A stretch of DNA of 64,000 bases, from assembly GCA_031082125.1 (NCBI GenBank), contig JAVHLM010000001.1, positions 151,455-215,454 of the forward strand, read 5' to 3'. Under the pieces are notes generated by a model. The model was not told the origin of the DNA, searched no databases, and saw only the letters and a program-made list of their open reading frames with translations. Every line of letters starts with the position of its first letter. Position 1 is the stretch's first letter. This DNA comes from Candidatus Eremiobacterota bacterium. GTDB lineage: Bacteria > Vulcanimicrobiota > CADAWZ01 > Ess09-12. Position numbers and translations under genes: made by a program. Positions 26,089-33,712 of this stretch are shown here, in pieces.

Positions 26089-26172
26089 ATGAAGGGGTTG
26101 AAGATGCTCTTTCTTTCGGCCCTAATAGGGGTTCTGCTTTTCTCCGGCGGCTGCAGGAATACCGGTGGATGA
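26089..26172 (+). CDS. 27-residue putative small lipoprotein
   Basis: Very short, but with a textbook SD (AAGGAGG 5 nt before the ATG). The reading is 6 mixed residues, then a hydrophobic stretch and the lipobox FSGGC at Cys22, then RNTGG and stop. The mature peptide would be only six residues on a lipid anchor. It may be a real lysis- or entericidin-like lipopeptide, or the remnant of a truncated lipoprotein gene; the downstream 80 bp to the next gene show no continuing frame. Not a member of any family I can name. Confidence 0.5.
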   Translation: MKGLKMLFLSALIGVLLFSGGCRNTGG

Positions 26173-26182
26173 GGGACATCAT

Positions 26183-26204
26183 TCGGGACCGGGACGGTCC
26201 CCGA
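26183..26204. other. GC-rich hairpin
   Basis: TCGGGACC and GGTCCC(C)GA pair with a single bulge around a GGGAC loop, 11 bp after the stop of the small lipoprotein. No T-tract follows, so it is not a canonical intrinsic terminator; it could stabilise or attenuate transcripts. Confidence 0.35.
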
Positions 26205-26254
26205 GGGAGTCTTCTGCCGGGTTTGGTGAGGCGACCTGACTGAGGGAGAAGCCC

Positions 26255-26692
26255 ATGGATACCAGCAGGTTCTACGACAAGTATAAATCCGTCTATTGCC
26301 GGCATGGCGCTGAAAAGACCGTTATGCTCGCCTTCTGCGAGCTTTTTACCGCCAACTGCCTCGAAGTCAAAAAATGGGACAGGGCGGGAGAGCCCTCGTA
26401 CCTCTACAGATTGAGGTCCGAAGCTTCTCCTGCCCTTCTTCACAAGGTCGAGAGGCTTGTGGCAGAGGAGCTCATGGAGTTCAGGGGCTTCCCCCAGATG
26501 CTTGCAGCAGCAAAAAGTAAAGTGAAGAAGACCCTGGGCCGCCGTGAACCTGGAGCCGATATGCTCGACCAGAGATTGTTCGGCCGGGTCATGAACAGCC
26601 CTGTTGACGGCAACCCCGCTTTTAAAGAGATAATCACCCGGGCACTCGAGCAGAATGCCGTACAATACCACATTGAGCCCACAGGCTGTTAG
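26255..26692 (+). CDS. 145-residue protein of unknown function upstream of a radical SAM gene
   Basis: 145 residues, SD GAGGGAGAA before the ATG. It is soluble and charged, with predicted helices (KTVMLAFCELFTANCLEVKKW, ALLHKVERLVAEELMEF) and a basic stretch AKSKVKKTLGRRE; it ends HIEPTGC with a C-terminal Cys. Not recognised. It stops 12 bp before the radical SAM/SPASM gene and is presumably cotranscribed, so it may be a partner or a substrate. It lacks the core/leader layout of typical peptide precursors, so a substrate role is only a possibility. Confidence 0.7.
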   Translation: MDTSRFYDKYKSVYCRHGAEKTVMLAFCELFTANCLEVKKWDRAGEPSYLYRLRSEASPALLHKVERLVAEELMEFRGFPQMLAAAKSKVKKTLGRREPGADMLDQRLFGRVMNSPVDGNPAFKEIITRALEQNAVQYHIEPTGC

Positions 26693-26704
26693 GCAGGCAC
26701 GCCG

Positions 26705-27763
26705 ATGAGCACTTGCCGCCTCCCATCACGGCTCTACCTCGATGTGACCAATGCCTGCCCGCTCAGGTGCCTGCACTGCTGCTCCTCCTCTGGCGAGCCT
26801 TTTGCCAGGGAGCTCACCGGTGAGGAGCTCTTGGGTATCGTTGACCAGTGCCATGCCATGGGGGTGAAAAACCTTGTCATCTCTGGCGGCGAGCCCATGC
26901 TCCGCGAGGATCTCATGGATATCCTCGCCAGGGCCGGGGCTCTCGGCCTTGGAGTCACCCTTCTCACAAGCGGTGTGCTCATGACGGAAGAAGCCGCTGC
27001 CTGCCTCGCCAGGCAGGGAGTCAGGGTGAAGATAAGCCTGGACGGCGTAAAGGCTTCAAGCCATGATTCCCTCAGGGGGAACGGCGCTTTCAGGGCTGCC
27101 CTCAAGGCCCTCGAGCTCCTTCAATCCTCGGGCCTCAAGGCCCTCTCGGTGCACTTCACCGTGCACAGGGGAAACTTTACCGAGATGACGGAGCTTCCAG
27201 GGCTCCTCTCCCGCCTGGCGGTGAGAAATATCGTCGTGGGCACCATAAAGCCCTCGGGAAGAGCTGCAGCCCATGGAGAGCTTCTCATCCCCCCCGCAAT
27301 GATCCCTTACCTCAAGCAGAAGATCAGGGACCTCTCAGACCATGGGGGCCTCCACCTGGAGAACTTTACCGACAGGGGATGGGATGGCTTCGGCTGCCCG
27401 GCGAAATGCAGCAAGTTCGGGATAAATGCCTATGGGAAAGCCACTACCTGCGCCTTCTTCAGCACGGAATTCCTGGGCGGGAGCGTGCGGGAGTCAAGCC
27501 TTATGGAGCTATGGGAGCAGTACCAGGCCCGCAGCGGGATGTTCGTGCCGTCAAAGCAATGCGCGTCCTGCCCGGCCCTTGCCGATTCGGGGGGAGGATG
27601 CAGGGCAAGGGCTTACTATTACTCAGGGGACATCAACGGGCCCGATCCCCATTGCTGCGCCCTGTATGAAAAGATGCGCTTCATTGAGGCCCACCGCCCC
27701 CTCGTTCTGGAGGCCGCCCGCGATGCCTGGGCCGCTTTCATGGGCCTCCGCTGCGAGGTGTGA
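26705..27763 (+). CDS. Radical SAM/SPASM-domain protein
   Basis: 352 residues. The radical SAM CxxxCxxC is CPLRCLHC (Cys18, 22, 25), followed by ISGGEPMLRED (the GGE SAM motif) and VKISLDGV. The C terminus carries a SPASM region with auxiliary-cluster cysteines: CPAKCSKFGINAYGKATTC, then CASCPALADSGGGCRA and a final CC. This class modifies peptides, proteins or heme (PqqE, anaerobic sulfatase maturases, AhbD and others), inserting radicals made by reductive SAM cleavage. Substrate specificity is not readable; the upstream 145-residue gene is the obvious candidate partner. Stops 6 bp from the convergent neighbour. Assignment to the superfamily is firm. Confidence 0.92.
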   Translation: MSTCRLPSRLYLDVTNACPLRCLHCCSSSGEPFARELTGEELLGIVDQCHAMGVKNLVISGGEPMLREDLMDILARAGALGLGVTLLTSGVLMTEEAAACLARQGVRVKISLDGVKASSHDSLRGNGAFRAALKALELLQSSGLKALSVHFTVHRGNFTEMTELPGLLSRLAVRNIVVGTIKPSGRAAAHGELLIPPAMIPYLKQKIRDLSDHGGLHLENFTDRGWDGFGCPAKCSKFGINAYGKATTCAFFSTEFLGGSVRESSLMELWEQYQARSGMFVPSKQCASCPALADSGGGCRARAYYYSGDINGPDPHCCALYEKMRFIEAHRPLVLEAARDAWAAFMGLRCEV

Positions 27764-27769
27764 AGCGGT

Positions 27770-29407
27770 TTACCTGTATCTGCCGCCCAGGGCCTGGTAG
27801 AGGCTCCCGAGGACGTCATAGGTCATGTTTCCCACTTGCGCCAGGTTATGCATCTCCTGCTGGGTGATGCCGTTCTCCGGGCTCAAGGTTTTCATGAGGG
27901 GCTTTACGGCATTCTGGAGCATCTGGTGCATGGCATCCTGGTCGCTTGATCCCTGGGGGCACTGCATCGAACCCATGCCCATGTTCTGTGCGCGGCGGGC
28001 CGCGTCGGCGAGGCCCTTGATCTCCTGCTCCGTGAAGCTCCGCGGTACCGTGCTGTCAGGGAGGCCCACTGAGCCAAGGACATTCTGCCGGGCCTTGGCC
28101 TCACTGGCGATGCGCTCCGGTGTCGCCTGGTTCCTTGCAAAGTTGAGGCGCCGTTCCACTCTGTTCGGGTTCTTCAGCTCCCTCCCCAGGATGCCGTGAG
28201 TGATGAGCGGCACGTTCTGCAGCAGCATCTGGTCGCGGAGCTGCTGGCCCGTCCCGGTGTTGAGGGCGCCTCTGGCGATCTCCTTGAAGTCCTCCGTCGA
28301 AAGGGTCTTGTCGCCGCCGCCGAGCTTGGAAGGATCACCGATCATTCTGTCAAGCATGTTGAGGGTCCCCTCGCCCCCGGCGGTCCTTACCCAGGGCTCA
28401 AGCTGGCTCATCGTGGAGGCCATCTTTTCCTTTGTGAGATTCTGCTGAAGGTTCCCCAGGTTCTGCTTGAACTTGTCGAGGTTCCCTGAATTAAGCTTCT
28501 CAGCGAGCTTGGGAAACTTCTCCTGCATCTCCTTCATCACTTCAGGGGTGAACACCTTGTCCAGCGTCTCAGGCTTGAGGTCCTTGAATGCCTGCATATT
28601 TTCAGGCGTGATGACGCCCTTGAGATCAGGCGCAATCTCCTTGAGCTTCTCCACGCTTTCCTTGGTGAAGCCCTTCTCCTTTATCTCATCGCCTATTTTC
28701 CTGAGCTCCGGGACATGGAGGCCAAGCTTGGCAAGATTCACGGCCCTCTCCAGGGGTGTTTCCTTGGGCTTCCCCGCGCCATCGGCGGCAGCACCGGTTT
28801 CCTCCGCCTTCTTTGCCTGCCCGTCCATCACTTTTTGCACATCCTCACCGATGCTTTTCACATTCCCCTCGGTGAGGACCGTATCTTTTACCGCTTTCCC
28901 CAGGCCGCCCATGCCGGCAAGGTCCATGCCCTTCTCTACGTATTCACCGGCGCTCTGGAGCGGGCTTTTGGAGGTCTCGCCGGTATATTTCGGGGGCTCC
29001 TTCGGATCCTTGGCGCTTGATGGCTCACCGGTAAATTTCGGGGGCTCCTTCGGATCCTTGGCGCTTGACGTCTCGCCGGTATATTTCGGGGGCTCCTTCG
29101 GCTCAGACTTCGAAGGCTCCCCGAACTCCTTCTTTCCATTGACCGCAACCGACCAGGCGTCCCTGAAGGAGGACACCGAGGAGGATGGCTGCTCCCCGGG
29201 AACCTGAGGCTTTTCAGCCTCCCTGCTCAGGGATGTCTGTGACTCACTCTGCTTTTTTACCGGGTCAGAGGCCTCCTTCTCTGCTGAAGGGGCTGAAGAT
29301 GCAGCGGCCTGGGCAGGCGGGGGCGTTGACGGTGGCGGCTGAACAGGGGCACTCTGGCTCCTGGAAGAGGTTTCCTCTATTTCGGTTATGGTGTTGTCAT
29401 CTGACAT
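27770..29407 (-). CDS. Disordered/coiled 545-residue protein with EPPKYTGE repeats
   Basis: 545 residues, AAGGAGG before the ATG, no signal peptide. Residues 1-80 are Pro/Ser/Gln-rich; about 103-150 contain a 16-residue repeat (KEPPKYTGETSSAKDP, 2.6 copies). About 160-330 is a charged helical region with spaced Lys/Glu and recurring short units (ITPENMQAFKDLKPETLDKV, FTPEVMKEMQEKFPKL), and 330-545 is helical with several Met- and Gln-rich stretches, e.g. MGMGSMQCPQGSSDQDAMHQML (shown in part). It does not resemble a family I know; a scaffold, a secreted helical protein, or a needle/translocator-like protein could have this look. The last is speculation. DNA repeats encoding the motif are at 28976-29101. 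Confidence 0.6.
   Translation of the reverse strand: MSDDNTITEIEETSSRSQSAPVQPPPSTPPPAQAAASSAPSAEKEASDPVKKQSESQTSLSREAEKPQVPGEQPSSSVSSFRDAWSVAVNGKKEFGEPSKSEPKEPPKYTGETSSAKDPKEPPKFTGEPSSAKDPKEPPKYTGETSKSPLQSAGEYVEKGMDLAGMGGLGKAVKDTVLTEGNVKSIGEDVQKVMDGQAKKAEETGAAADGAGKPKETPLERAVNLAKLGLHVPELRKIGDEIKEKGFTKESVEKLKEIAPDLKGVITPENMQAFKDLKPETLDKVFTPEVMKEMQEKFPKLAEKLNSGNLDKFKQNLGNLQQNLTKEKMASTMSQLEPWVRTAGGEGTLNMLDRMIGDPSKLGGGDKTLSTEDFKEIARGALNTGTGQQLRDQMLLQNVPLITHGILGRELKNPNRVERRLNFARNQATPERIASEAKARQNVLGSVGLPDSTVPRSFTEQEIKGLADAARRAQNMGMGSMQCPQGSSDQDAMHQMLQNAVKPLMKTLSPENGITQQEMHNLAQVGNMTYDVLGSLYQALGGRYR
28976..29101. repeat. 48-bp in-frame tandem repeat
   Basis: Copies at 28976-29023, 29024-29071 and a partial one at 29072-29101, nearly identical; they encode the EPPKYTGE repeat of the 545-residue protein. 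The high DNA identity suggests recent expansion or slippage. Confidence 0.8.
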
Positions 29408-29583
29408 GGCGCATCCTCCTTTTTGTTGGACAGCTCATGGTATTGAAACAAGGCACGGACGAAAGAGTTCCTGTAATTACTATTATCAGGCAGAAACGGA
29501 GAAAGGAAAGGCTTGTAAAGTAAATTTTCTGTAAACAGCGTTAAAAATATGTAACAAAACTATTGCAGGATCATCTCAGAACG

Positions 29584-30873
29584 TCATCCCATGTCTGATA
29601 TGTCCGCAACCATGACCACGATACCCCTTATGAGATTGTCGCCGTTCAGGAGGGCTACTGCGGTGACCCTTCCGACGCGGGCCCTTCCCTCAGCGTCAGT
29701 GAAATCGATCCTGTAGGGGGCGATTATCTCTCCCTTCATCCTCCGGGAAAAGGCTTCAATGACCATATCCTTGCTCTTCTCAGTAAGTCTCCGAATCTCC
29801 TTGAAATGCTTTCCCTTCAGCTCATCGATTGATGAACAGAACATGGCGGCGCCCCGGACATTGATATCCCTGATGATTCCCCCGTCGTCCAGCACCAAGA
29901 TTGCATCGGGAGATGACTCGAAAAGGGCCCGGTATTTCTGCTCGCTCTCCTTCAGTTTTTCCTCAATAAGCTTCTGTTCCGAACTATCCCTTATAATCCC
30001 CACAATGGACATGGTACCGGAGCTGTCCTTGTAAAGGGTCTTTTTCGTGATAATCGTGTGGGTTTTTCCGCCCCTGTCAGTGAATTGCTCTTCATTGACA
30101 TTCTCCACGCCTGTCCTGAAAACTTCCTCATCCTTTTCCCAGAATACCTTGGCTTCTTTATGGGGAAAGAAATCAAAGTCGGTTTTTCCGAGAAGCTCCT
30201 CCCTTGTATATCCCATGAAAGCGCAGTATGCGTCATTGAGCAGCACCCACCGGTGTCGCTTGTCTTTGACAAAAATTGGATCAGCAATGGTATTGATCAT
30301 TTTATCCAGGTAATTTCTGGAGTCTCTGAGGGCCTTTTCAGCATCAATACGCTCCGCTATCTCCTCTACAAGCTTCTTGTTGATGGCTTCAATCACCTCG
30401 GTGCGCAGCTCAACGCGCTGGGCGAGGTCGGCATTGAGCTTCCTTATCTTCTCTTCATCCACTCTCCGCTCGGTGATATCGATTATTATCCCCACAATGA
30501 ATTTTCTGCCTGAACTGTCAATGTAAAGGGATTTCCTGGTCCTTATCACATGGTATCTCCCGCTCCTGTCGGTAAAATCTTCTTCATTCACTTTCACTTT
30601 TCCCGTGGAGAGCATCTCGCTGTCGTTCTTCCAGAATACATCTGCCTCTCTTTTAAGGTAGAAATCATAATCAGACTTGCCTAGCAGCTCTTCCCGCGAG
30701 TATCCCACAAGCTCACAATAAGCTTCATTGATGAGAATCCAGCGGTGCTGGTCGTCCTTGACAAAGACGGGCTCGGCCATCGAGTTGATGATGCTGTGGA
30801 GAAAATCTTCCGTGTGGGGAAAATCGCCGGTGAACAGGGGTTTCTTGTTTCTTGCTGCTTTATGTGCGGGCAT
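29584..30873 (-). CDS. Three-PAS-domain sensor protein without output domain
   Basis: 429 residues from ATG at 30873 (CAGGAGGG at 6-7 nt), preferred to an in-frame start at 30918 that lacks a SD. Two near-identical PAS+PAC units (about 22-150 and 185-315) share FVKDDQHRWILINEAYC, YSREELLGKSDYDFY and the ITERR/DSSEQ exits; a third, more divergent PAS follows (about 320-429; LFESSPDAILVLDDGGIIRDINV). Charged coiled-coil linkers join them. There is no kinase, GGDEF, HD or DNA-binding domain and it ends within PAS3, so signalling must run through a partner protein. Soluble. No clear partner is adjacent. Confidence 0.9.
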   Translation of the reverse strand: MPAHKAARNKKPLFTGDFPHTEDFLHSIINSMAEPVFVKDDQHRWILINEAYCELVGYSREELLGKSDYDFYLKREADVFWKNDSEMLSTGKVKVNEEDFTDRSGRYHVIRTRKSLYIDSSGRKFIVGIIIDITERRVDEEKIRKLNADLAQRVELRTEVIEAINKKLVEEIAERIDAEKALRDSRNYLDKMINTIADPIFVKDKRHRWVLLNDAYCAFMGYTREELLGKTDFDFFPHKEAKVFWEKDEEVFRTGVENVNEEQFTDRGGKTHTIITKKTLYKDSSGTMSIVGIIRDSSEQKLIEEKLKESEQKYRALFESSPDAILVLDDGGIIRDINVRGAAMFCSSIDELKGKHFKEIRRLTEKSKDMVIEAFSRRMKGEIIAPYRIDFTDAEGRARVGRVTAVALLNGDNLIRGIVVMVADISDMG

Positions 30874-31041
30874 GTGAGCCCTCCTGAGTGAGATAATTAG
30901 TATGATCGGTGCTGGCAATCTTTTTTACGGGGATTTGTCTTATTTCGCAGAAAACACTGCTCCCCATTCAATAACTAGTATTCTTTCCCCTTTCTCTTTC
31001 ACCTTCTCATGGTATTTCAATCAGAACGTGAGAAACCATGG

Positions 31042-32097
31042 TCACTCAAACCTGGACTCGGTAATCTTCCGCCCCAGGAAACGCGCTGAGAGGCAGCCCT
31101 TCCGGGGGCATATCTCGACGCACCTGAGGCACATGATGCAGCCGCCCTGGTTGTAGATGACATTCCTCTCCTCTTCGTACATTGCCGTGAGGCCCATGGG
31201 GCAGGCATCGGCGCATGAGCCGCATTTGTTGCATTTCAGGGGATCCTTTACCAGTTCCATGGCGCTCCCCCTGTTGAACCAGGAGTTGATGAGCCCCACG
31301 GGGCAGAGATGGCACCATACGCGGCGGCCCCAGTAGAAGGCCGCCACAAAAAGCCCCAGAACCACCCAGGCAAGCAGGGTGAATATCGTGGTGGTGAGGG
31401 AGGTGAAATCCTTCCAGCTGGGCCTGATGAGTCCGAAGAGAGGGCATATGATCCGGGCCGGGCAGACCTGGCAGTAAGGGAGGAAAAGGTTGCACTGGAA
31501 CCTGGCATACTTCGGGATCCCGATGAAAGCCGAGATTGCAGTGGTGAGAGCAAGGAGGCCGTAAGAGGAGAATACGAGGCCATGCCTGAAGGGGACAGAA
31601 AAGCGCCGCATGGGGATATTCATCTTTCTCCTGAGCCACGTAAGAAAGTCGCCCACGGTGCCGATGGGGCAGGTCCAGCCGCACCAGGCGCGGCCGAGAA
31701 GAAAGCACAGCAGCATGAAAAGCGTGATATGGGGCAGCATGAATTTCACGGCCGTCCTCCATGTGAGGTTCTCGGAAATGAAGTGGAGGAAGCAGGCCTT
31801 GAACATGCCCCCTTTGGGATTGAACCTGCAGATAAGGCCGGGAGGGTAGTTCTCCAGGACCGGCGTGGCCCCCGAGGGCCACAGGATGCTCCCCTGCTGG
31901 AACTGCGTCGTCGAGATGGCGCCCTGGGGAGCCTTGAGGGAAGGAAAGAACTGCCCCTGGCCGCTGGCCAATGATGGCCCCTCTATGGACTCCTTGAAGA
32001 GATATCCGCCGTACACGAGCAGAATAAGGGAAAGAACCTGCACTATTCTCCGGATCATGGAGATCCGGCATCTGAAAATGCTTTTCTTCCCTGGCAT
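31042..32097 (-). CDS. NapH/NosR-like membrane polyferredoxin
   Basis: 351 residues. It starts at an ATG overlapping the preceding gene's stop (TGATG), so translation is coupled; GTG 3 nt earlier is also possible. About five membrane helices are seen (first at 16-33, then near 120-140, 170-190 and 240-260). Two CxxxCP motifs at helix ends (WCGWTCPIG, WCHLCPVG) and the C-terminal double cluster CNKCGSCADACP ... CIMCLRCVEICPRKGC give two 4Fe-4S sites. The layout is that of NapH, NosR C-terminus and YccM-type quinol-linked electron carriers. The partner is not NapG or NosZ here: the two upstream genes encode exported beta-rich proteins. Likely passes electrons across the membrane to an exported partner; inferred. 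Confidence 0.88.
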   Translation of the reverse strand: MPGKKSIFRCRISMIRRIVQVLSLILLVYGGYLFKESIEGPSLASGQGQFFPSLKAPQGAISTTQFQQGSILWPSGATPVLENYPPGLICRFNPKGGMFKACFLHFISENLTWRTAVKFMLPHITLFMLLCFLLGRAWCGWTCPIGTVGDFLTWLRRKMNIPMRRFSVPFRHGLVFSSYGLLALTTAISAFIGIPKYARFQCNLFLPYCQVCPARIICPLFGLIRPSWKDFTSLTTTIFTLLAWVVLGLFVAAFYWGRRVWCHLCPVGLINSWFNRGSAMELVKDPLKCNKCGSCADACPMGLTAMYEEERNVIYNQGGCIMCLRCVEICPRKGCLSARFLGRKITESRFE

Positions 32098-32639
32098 CAC
32101 CGCGGCCTCCCCGCGCGCCTGCCGCGGATCACGACAATGACAGTGAGGAGCATTATGGGAATGACATGCCAGTAATAGAAAACGGCGGGGCTCCTGTCCA
32201 CCATCACATTAAGCTGCCCCACGTCCATGTTGACGTTTTCAGAGGTCCTGGGAGCTCCGCCGGTAAAAAATGAAATAGTGGGAAGGACCGCCGTCTCGGT
32301 GAGAACCCTGGTCCCCCTGACTTCCGGCCCGAAGCGGAGCACGTAGCTCTCCTTCCTTCCCGAGTTGGCCGCGAAGGTGACCTCGCATGAGAGGAGAGAG
32401 CCGTCGGGCCAGGTTTCCTCGCCTGAGACCTTCACGGGCTGCTCGCCCGAGCCCCCGCTGCCGAATACAGTGATATTCCGGGGAGTTTTCACGGCGCCGG
32501 GAGGAAACGATACGGTCCCTGAAGCATAGAAATCACCGGGATATGAGGGCCAGGTGAAATCAATGCCAAGCTCTGCGGCCCGCGAAGGGCCCGTTGAGAG
32601 AAGCAGCACCACTGCAACGAAAAGGAGAGGATGTTTCAT
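32097..32639 (-). CDS. Exported single-pass protein of the polyferredoxin operon
   Basis: 180 residues from ATG at 32639, starting 1 nt after the previous stop; a longer in-frame reading would overlap that gene. N-terminal signal peptide (LFVAVVLLLSTGPSRAAE), a beta-rich body (about 25-145; DFYASGTVSFPPGAVKTPRNITVFG) and a C-terminal membrane helix (VIPIMLLTVIVVI) with a basic tail RGRRAGRPR, so the body faces the periplasm. Not recognised. It sits between two operon genes with overlapping or 1-nt junctions. Confidence 0.75.
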   Translation of the reverse strand: MKHPLLFVAVVLLLSTGPSRAAELGIDFTWPSYPGDFYASGTVSFPPGAVKTPRNITVFGSGGSGEQPVKVSGEETWPDGSLLSCEVTFAANSGRKESYVLRFGPEVRGTRVLTETAVLPTISFFTGGAPRTSENVNMDVGQLNVMVDRSPAVFYYWHVIPIMLLTVIVVIRGRRAGRPR

Positions 32640-32640
32640 G

Positions 32641-33663
32641 TCACGGGTTGATGATAATCTGCCCAAAGCCCTTGTCGTTGTTATAACCTGATGCATCGGC
32701 TGCCCAGAAGCTTTTTTCCTTTTTCCCGCTGGCCTTGGTCCTCTCTATCCTGATGGACCACTTCTGGGGAGCCGTCGGGCAGGCAGTCCCGAAGGCGGCA
32801 AAGGGTATGGAGAGCTCGGCAAACCATGTTTTCTTCATCTTCGAGGTGCGGCACCTGGCATTTCCGACATTCCACGGTGCCGGGGCGCCGCCGTGTGCCT
32901 GGGTGTCAAAGGTCGTCTTCCCATCGGGTGAGACGCTCACATGATACTTGAGCTTGCCAGGTTCTTTCGGGGAGAGATAGAGGTCCACCCTGTCCTCGGG
33001 CGAAAGGGCCTCGGCACTCTCATCGGAGCAACGGATGCCGAAATTGAGGCACTCCCTGTTAAAGCTCACGAGCACCACGGACTGGTAGAGGGCCTTGCTC
33101 CCCGCCGAAGAGGAGAAATTCGACAAAACCGCCGAAGAGGACCACACGCTGTCATCGATGACCCCATCGATTTTAATACCTCCCCGGGACTGCGGTACAA
33201 TGAGGAGATTGGCAGGGCCCGAGGACATTGCCGCGGCACCAGGTGCCGCCGAGCCTCCCCCGCCCTGGGTGCTGAGACTGAAGCTCTTGAATTCCCTGCC
33301 GCCCCCCACAAGCTTGAAATTCACGGGATAGTTCCCCGTGTTCATCCCCTTTTTCACCGTCATGGAGACCTCAAAAAAGACACGCTGGTCCTTGGGTATG
33401 GCCATCTTTGAGGGGGTGACGACAAAATCAAAGGCGGGGCTTGAGGCCAGGAGGCTGATCTCGGCAATGCCGCGGTCCATGTTGTTCTGCAGAAAGACCT
33501 TGAAGGAGGCTTTGTCCTGCACCACCAGGTTGTAAGTCTCAGGCTTCACGATAAGCATATCGGCCTGGCGGAAGACATTGTCGCAGAGATGGGGCCACAC
33601 CGTGCCGGTAAGCATCACCAGAGCCGTCATTACAAGAACCGGGAGGGATCGTCCATGTGCCAT
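32641..33663 (-). CDS. Exported protein with C-terminal CBM9/DOMON-like domain
   Basis: 340 residues from ATG at 33663 (AAGGCGG-type SD); an in-frame start at 33702 would fall inside the promoter. A signal peptide (about 5-24) leads into a beta-rich domain (about 35-130; YNLVVQDKASFKVFLQNN) typical of Ig-like folds, a Gly/Ser/Ala linker, then a CBM9/DOMON-like module from about 165: IKIDGVIDDSVWSSSAVL, VDLYLSP, WFAELSIPFAAFG, WSIRIER. Such modules bind sugars or, in DOMON members, heme/quinone-linked redox partners. First gene of an operon with a polyferredoxin, so a redox role is plausible but unproven; no heme ligand is evident. Confidence 0.78.
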   Translation of the reverse strand: MAHGRSLPVLVMTALVMLTGTVWPHLCDNVFRQADMLIVKPETYNLVVQDKASFKVFLQNNMDRGIAEISLLASSPAFDFVVTPSKMAIPKDQRVFFEVSMTVKKGMNTGNYPVNFKLVGGGREFKSFSLSTQGGGGSAAPGAAAMSSGPANLLIVPQSRGGIKIDGVIDDSVWSSSAVLSNFSSSAGSKALYQSVVLVSFNRECLNFGIRCSDESAEALSPEDRVDLYLSPKEPGKLKYHVSVSPDGKTTFDTQAHGGAPAPWNVGNARCRTSKMKKTWFAELSIPFAAFGTACPTAPQKWSIRIERTKASGKKEKSFWAADASGYNNDKGFGQIIINP

Positions 33664-33700
33664 CTTCGCACCGCCTTCGCCTTTTGGTGTATCGCTTTTC

Positions 33701-33706
33701 ATTATA
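33701..33706 (-). promoter_or_regulatory. -10 box for the three-gene redox operon
   Basis: On the minus strand, TATAAT preceded by ATATGG (extended TGn), 38 nt before the ATG at 33663. No good -35 is found. Same TGGTATAAT core as the plus-strand promoters near 11924 and 25571. Confidence 0.5.
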
Positions 33707-33712
33707 CCATAT

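Noticed and set aside
28976..29101. 48-bp repeats as a CRISPR or IS feature
   Set aside because: Head-to-tail with no spacers and inside an open reading frame; no terminal repeats or transposase.
31046..32071. 341-residue alternative frame on the minus strand over the polyferredoxin gene
   Set aside because: The other frame holds the iron-sulfur motifs and membrane helices; this frame is Pro/His-rich with no motif.
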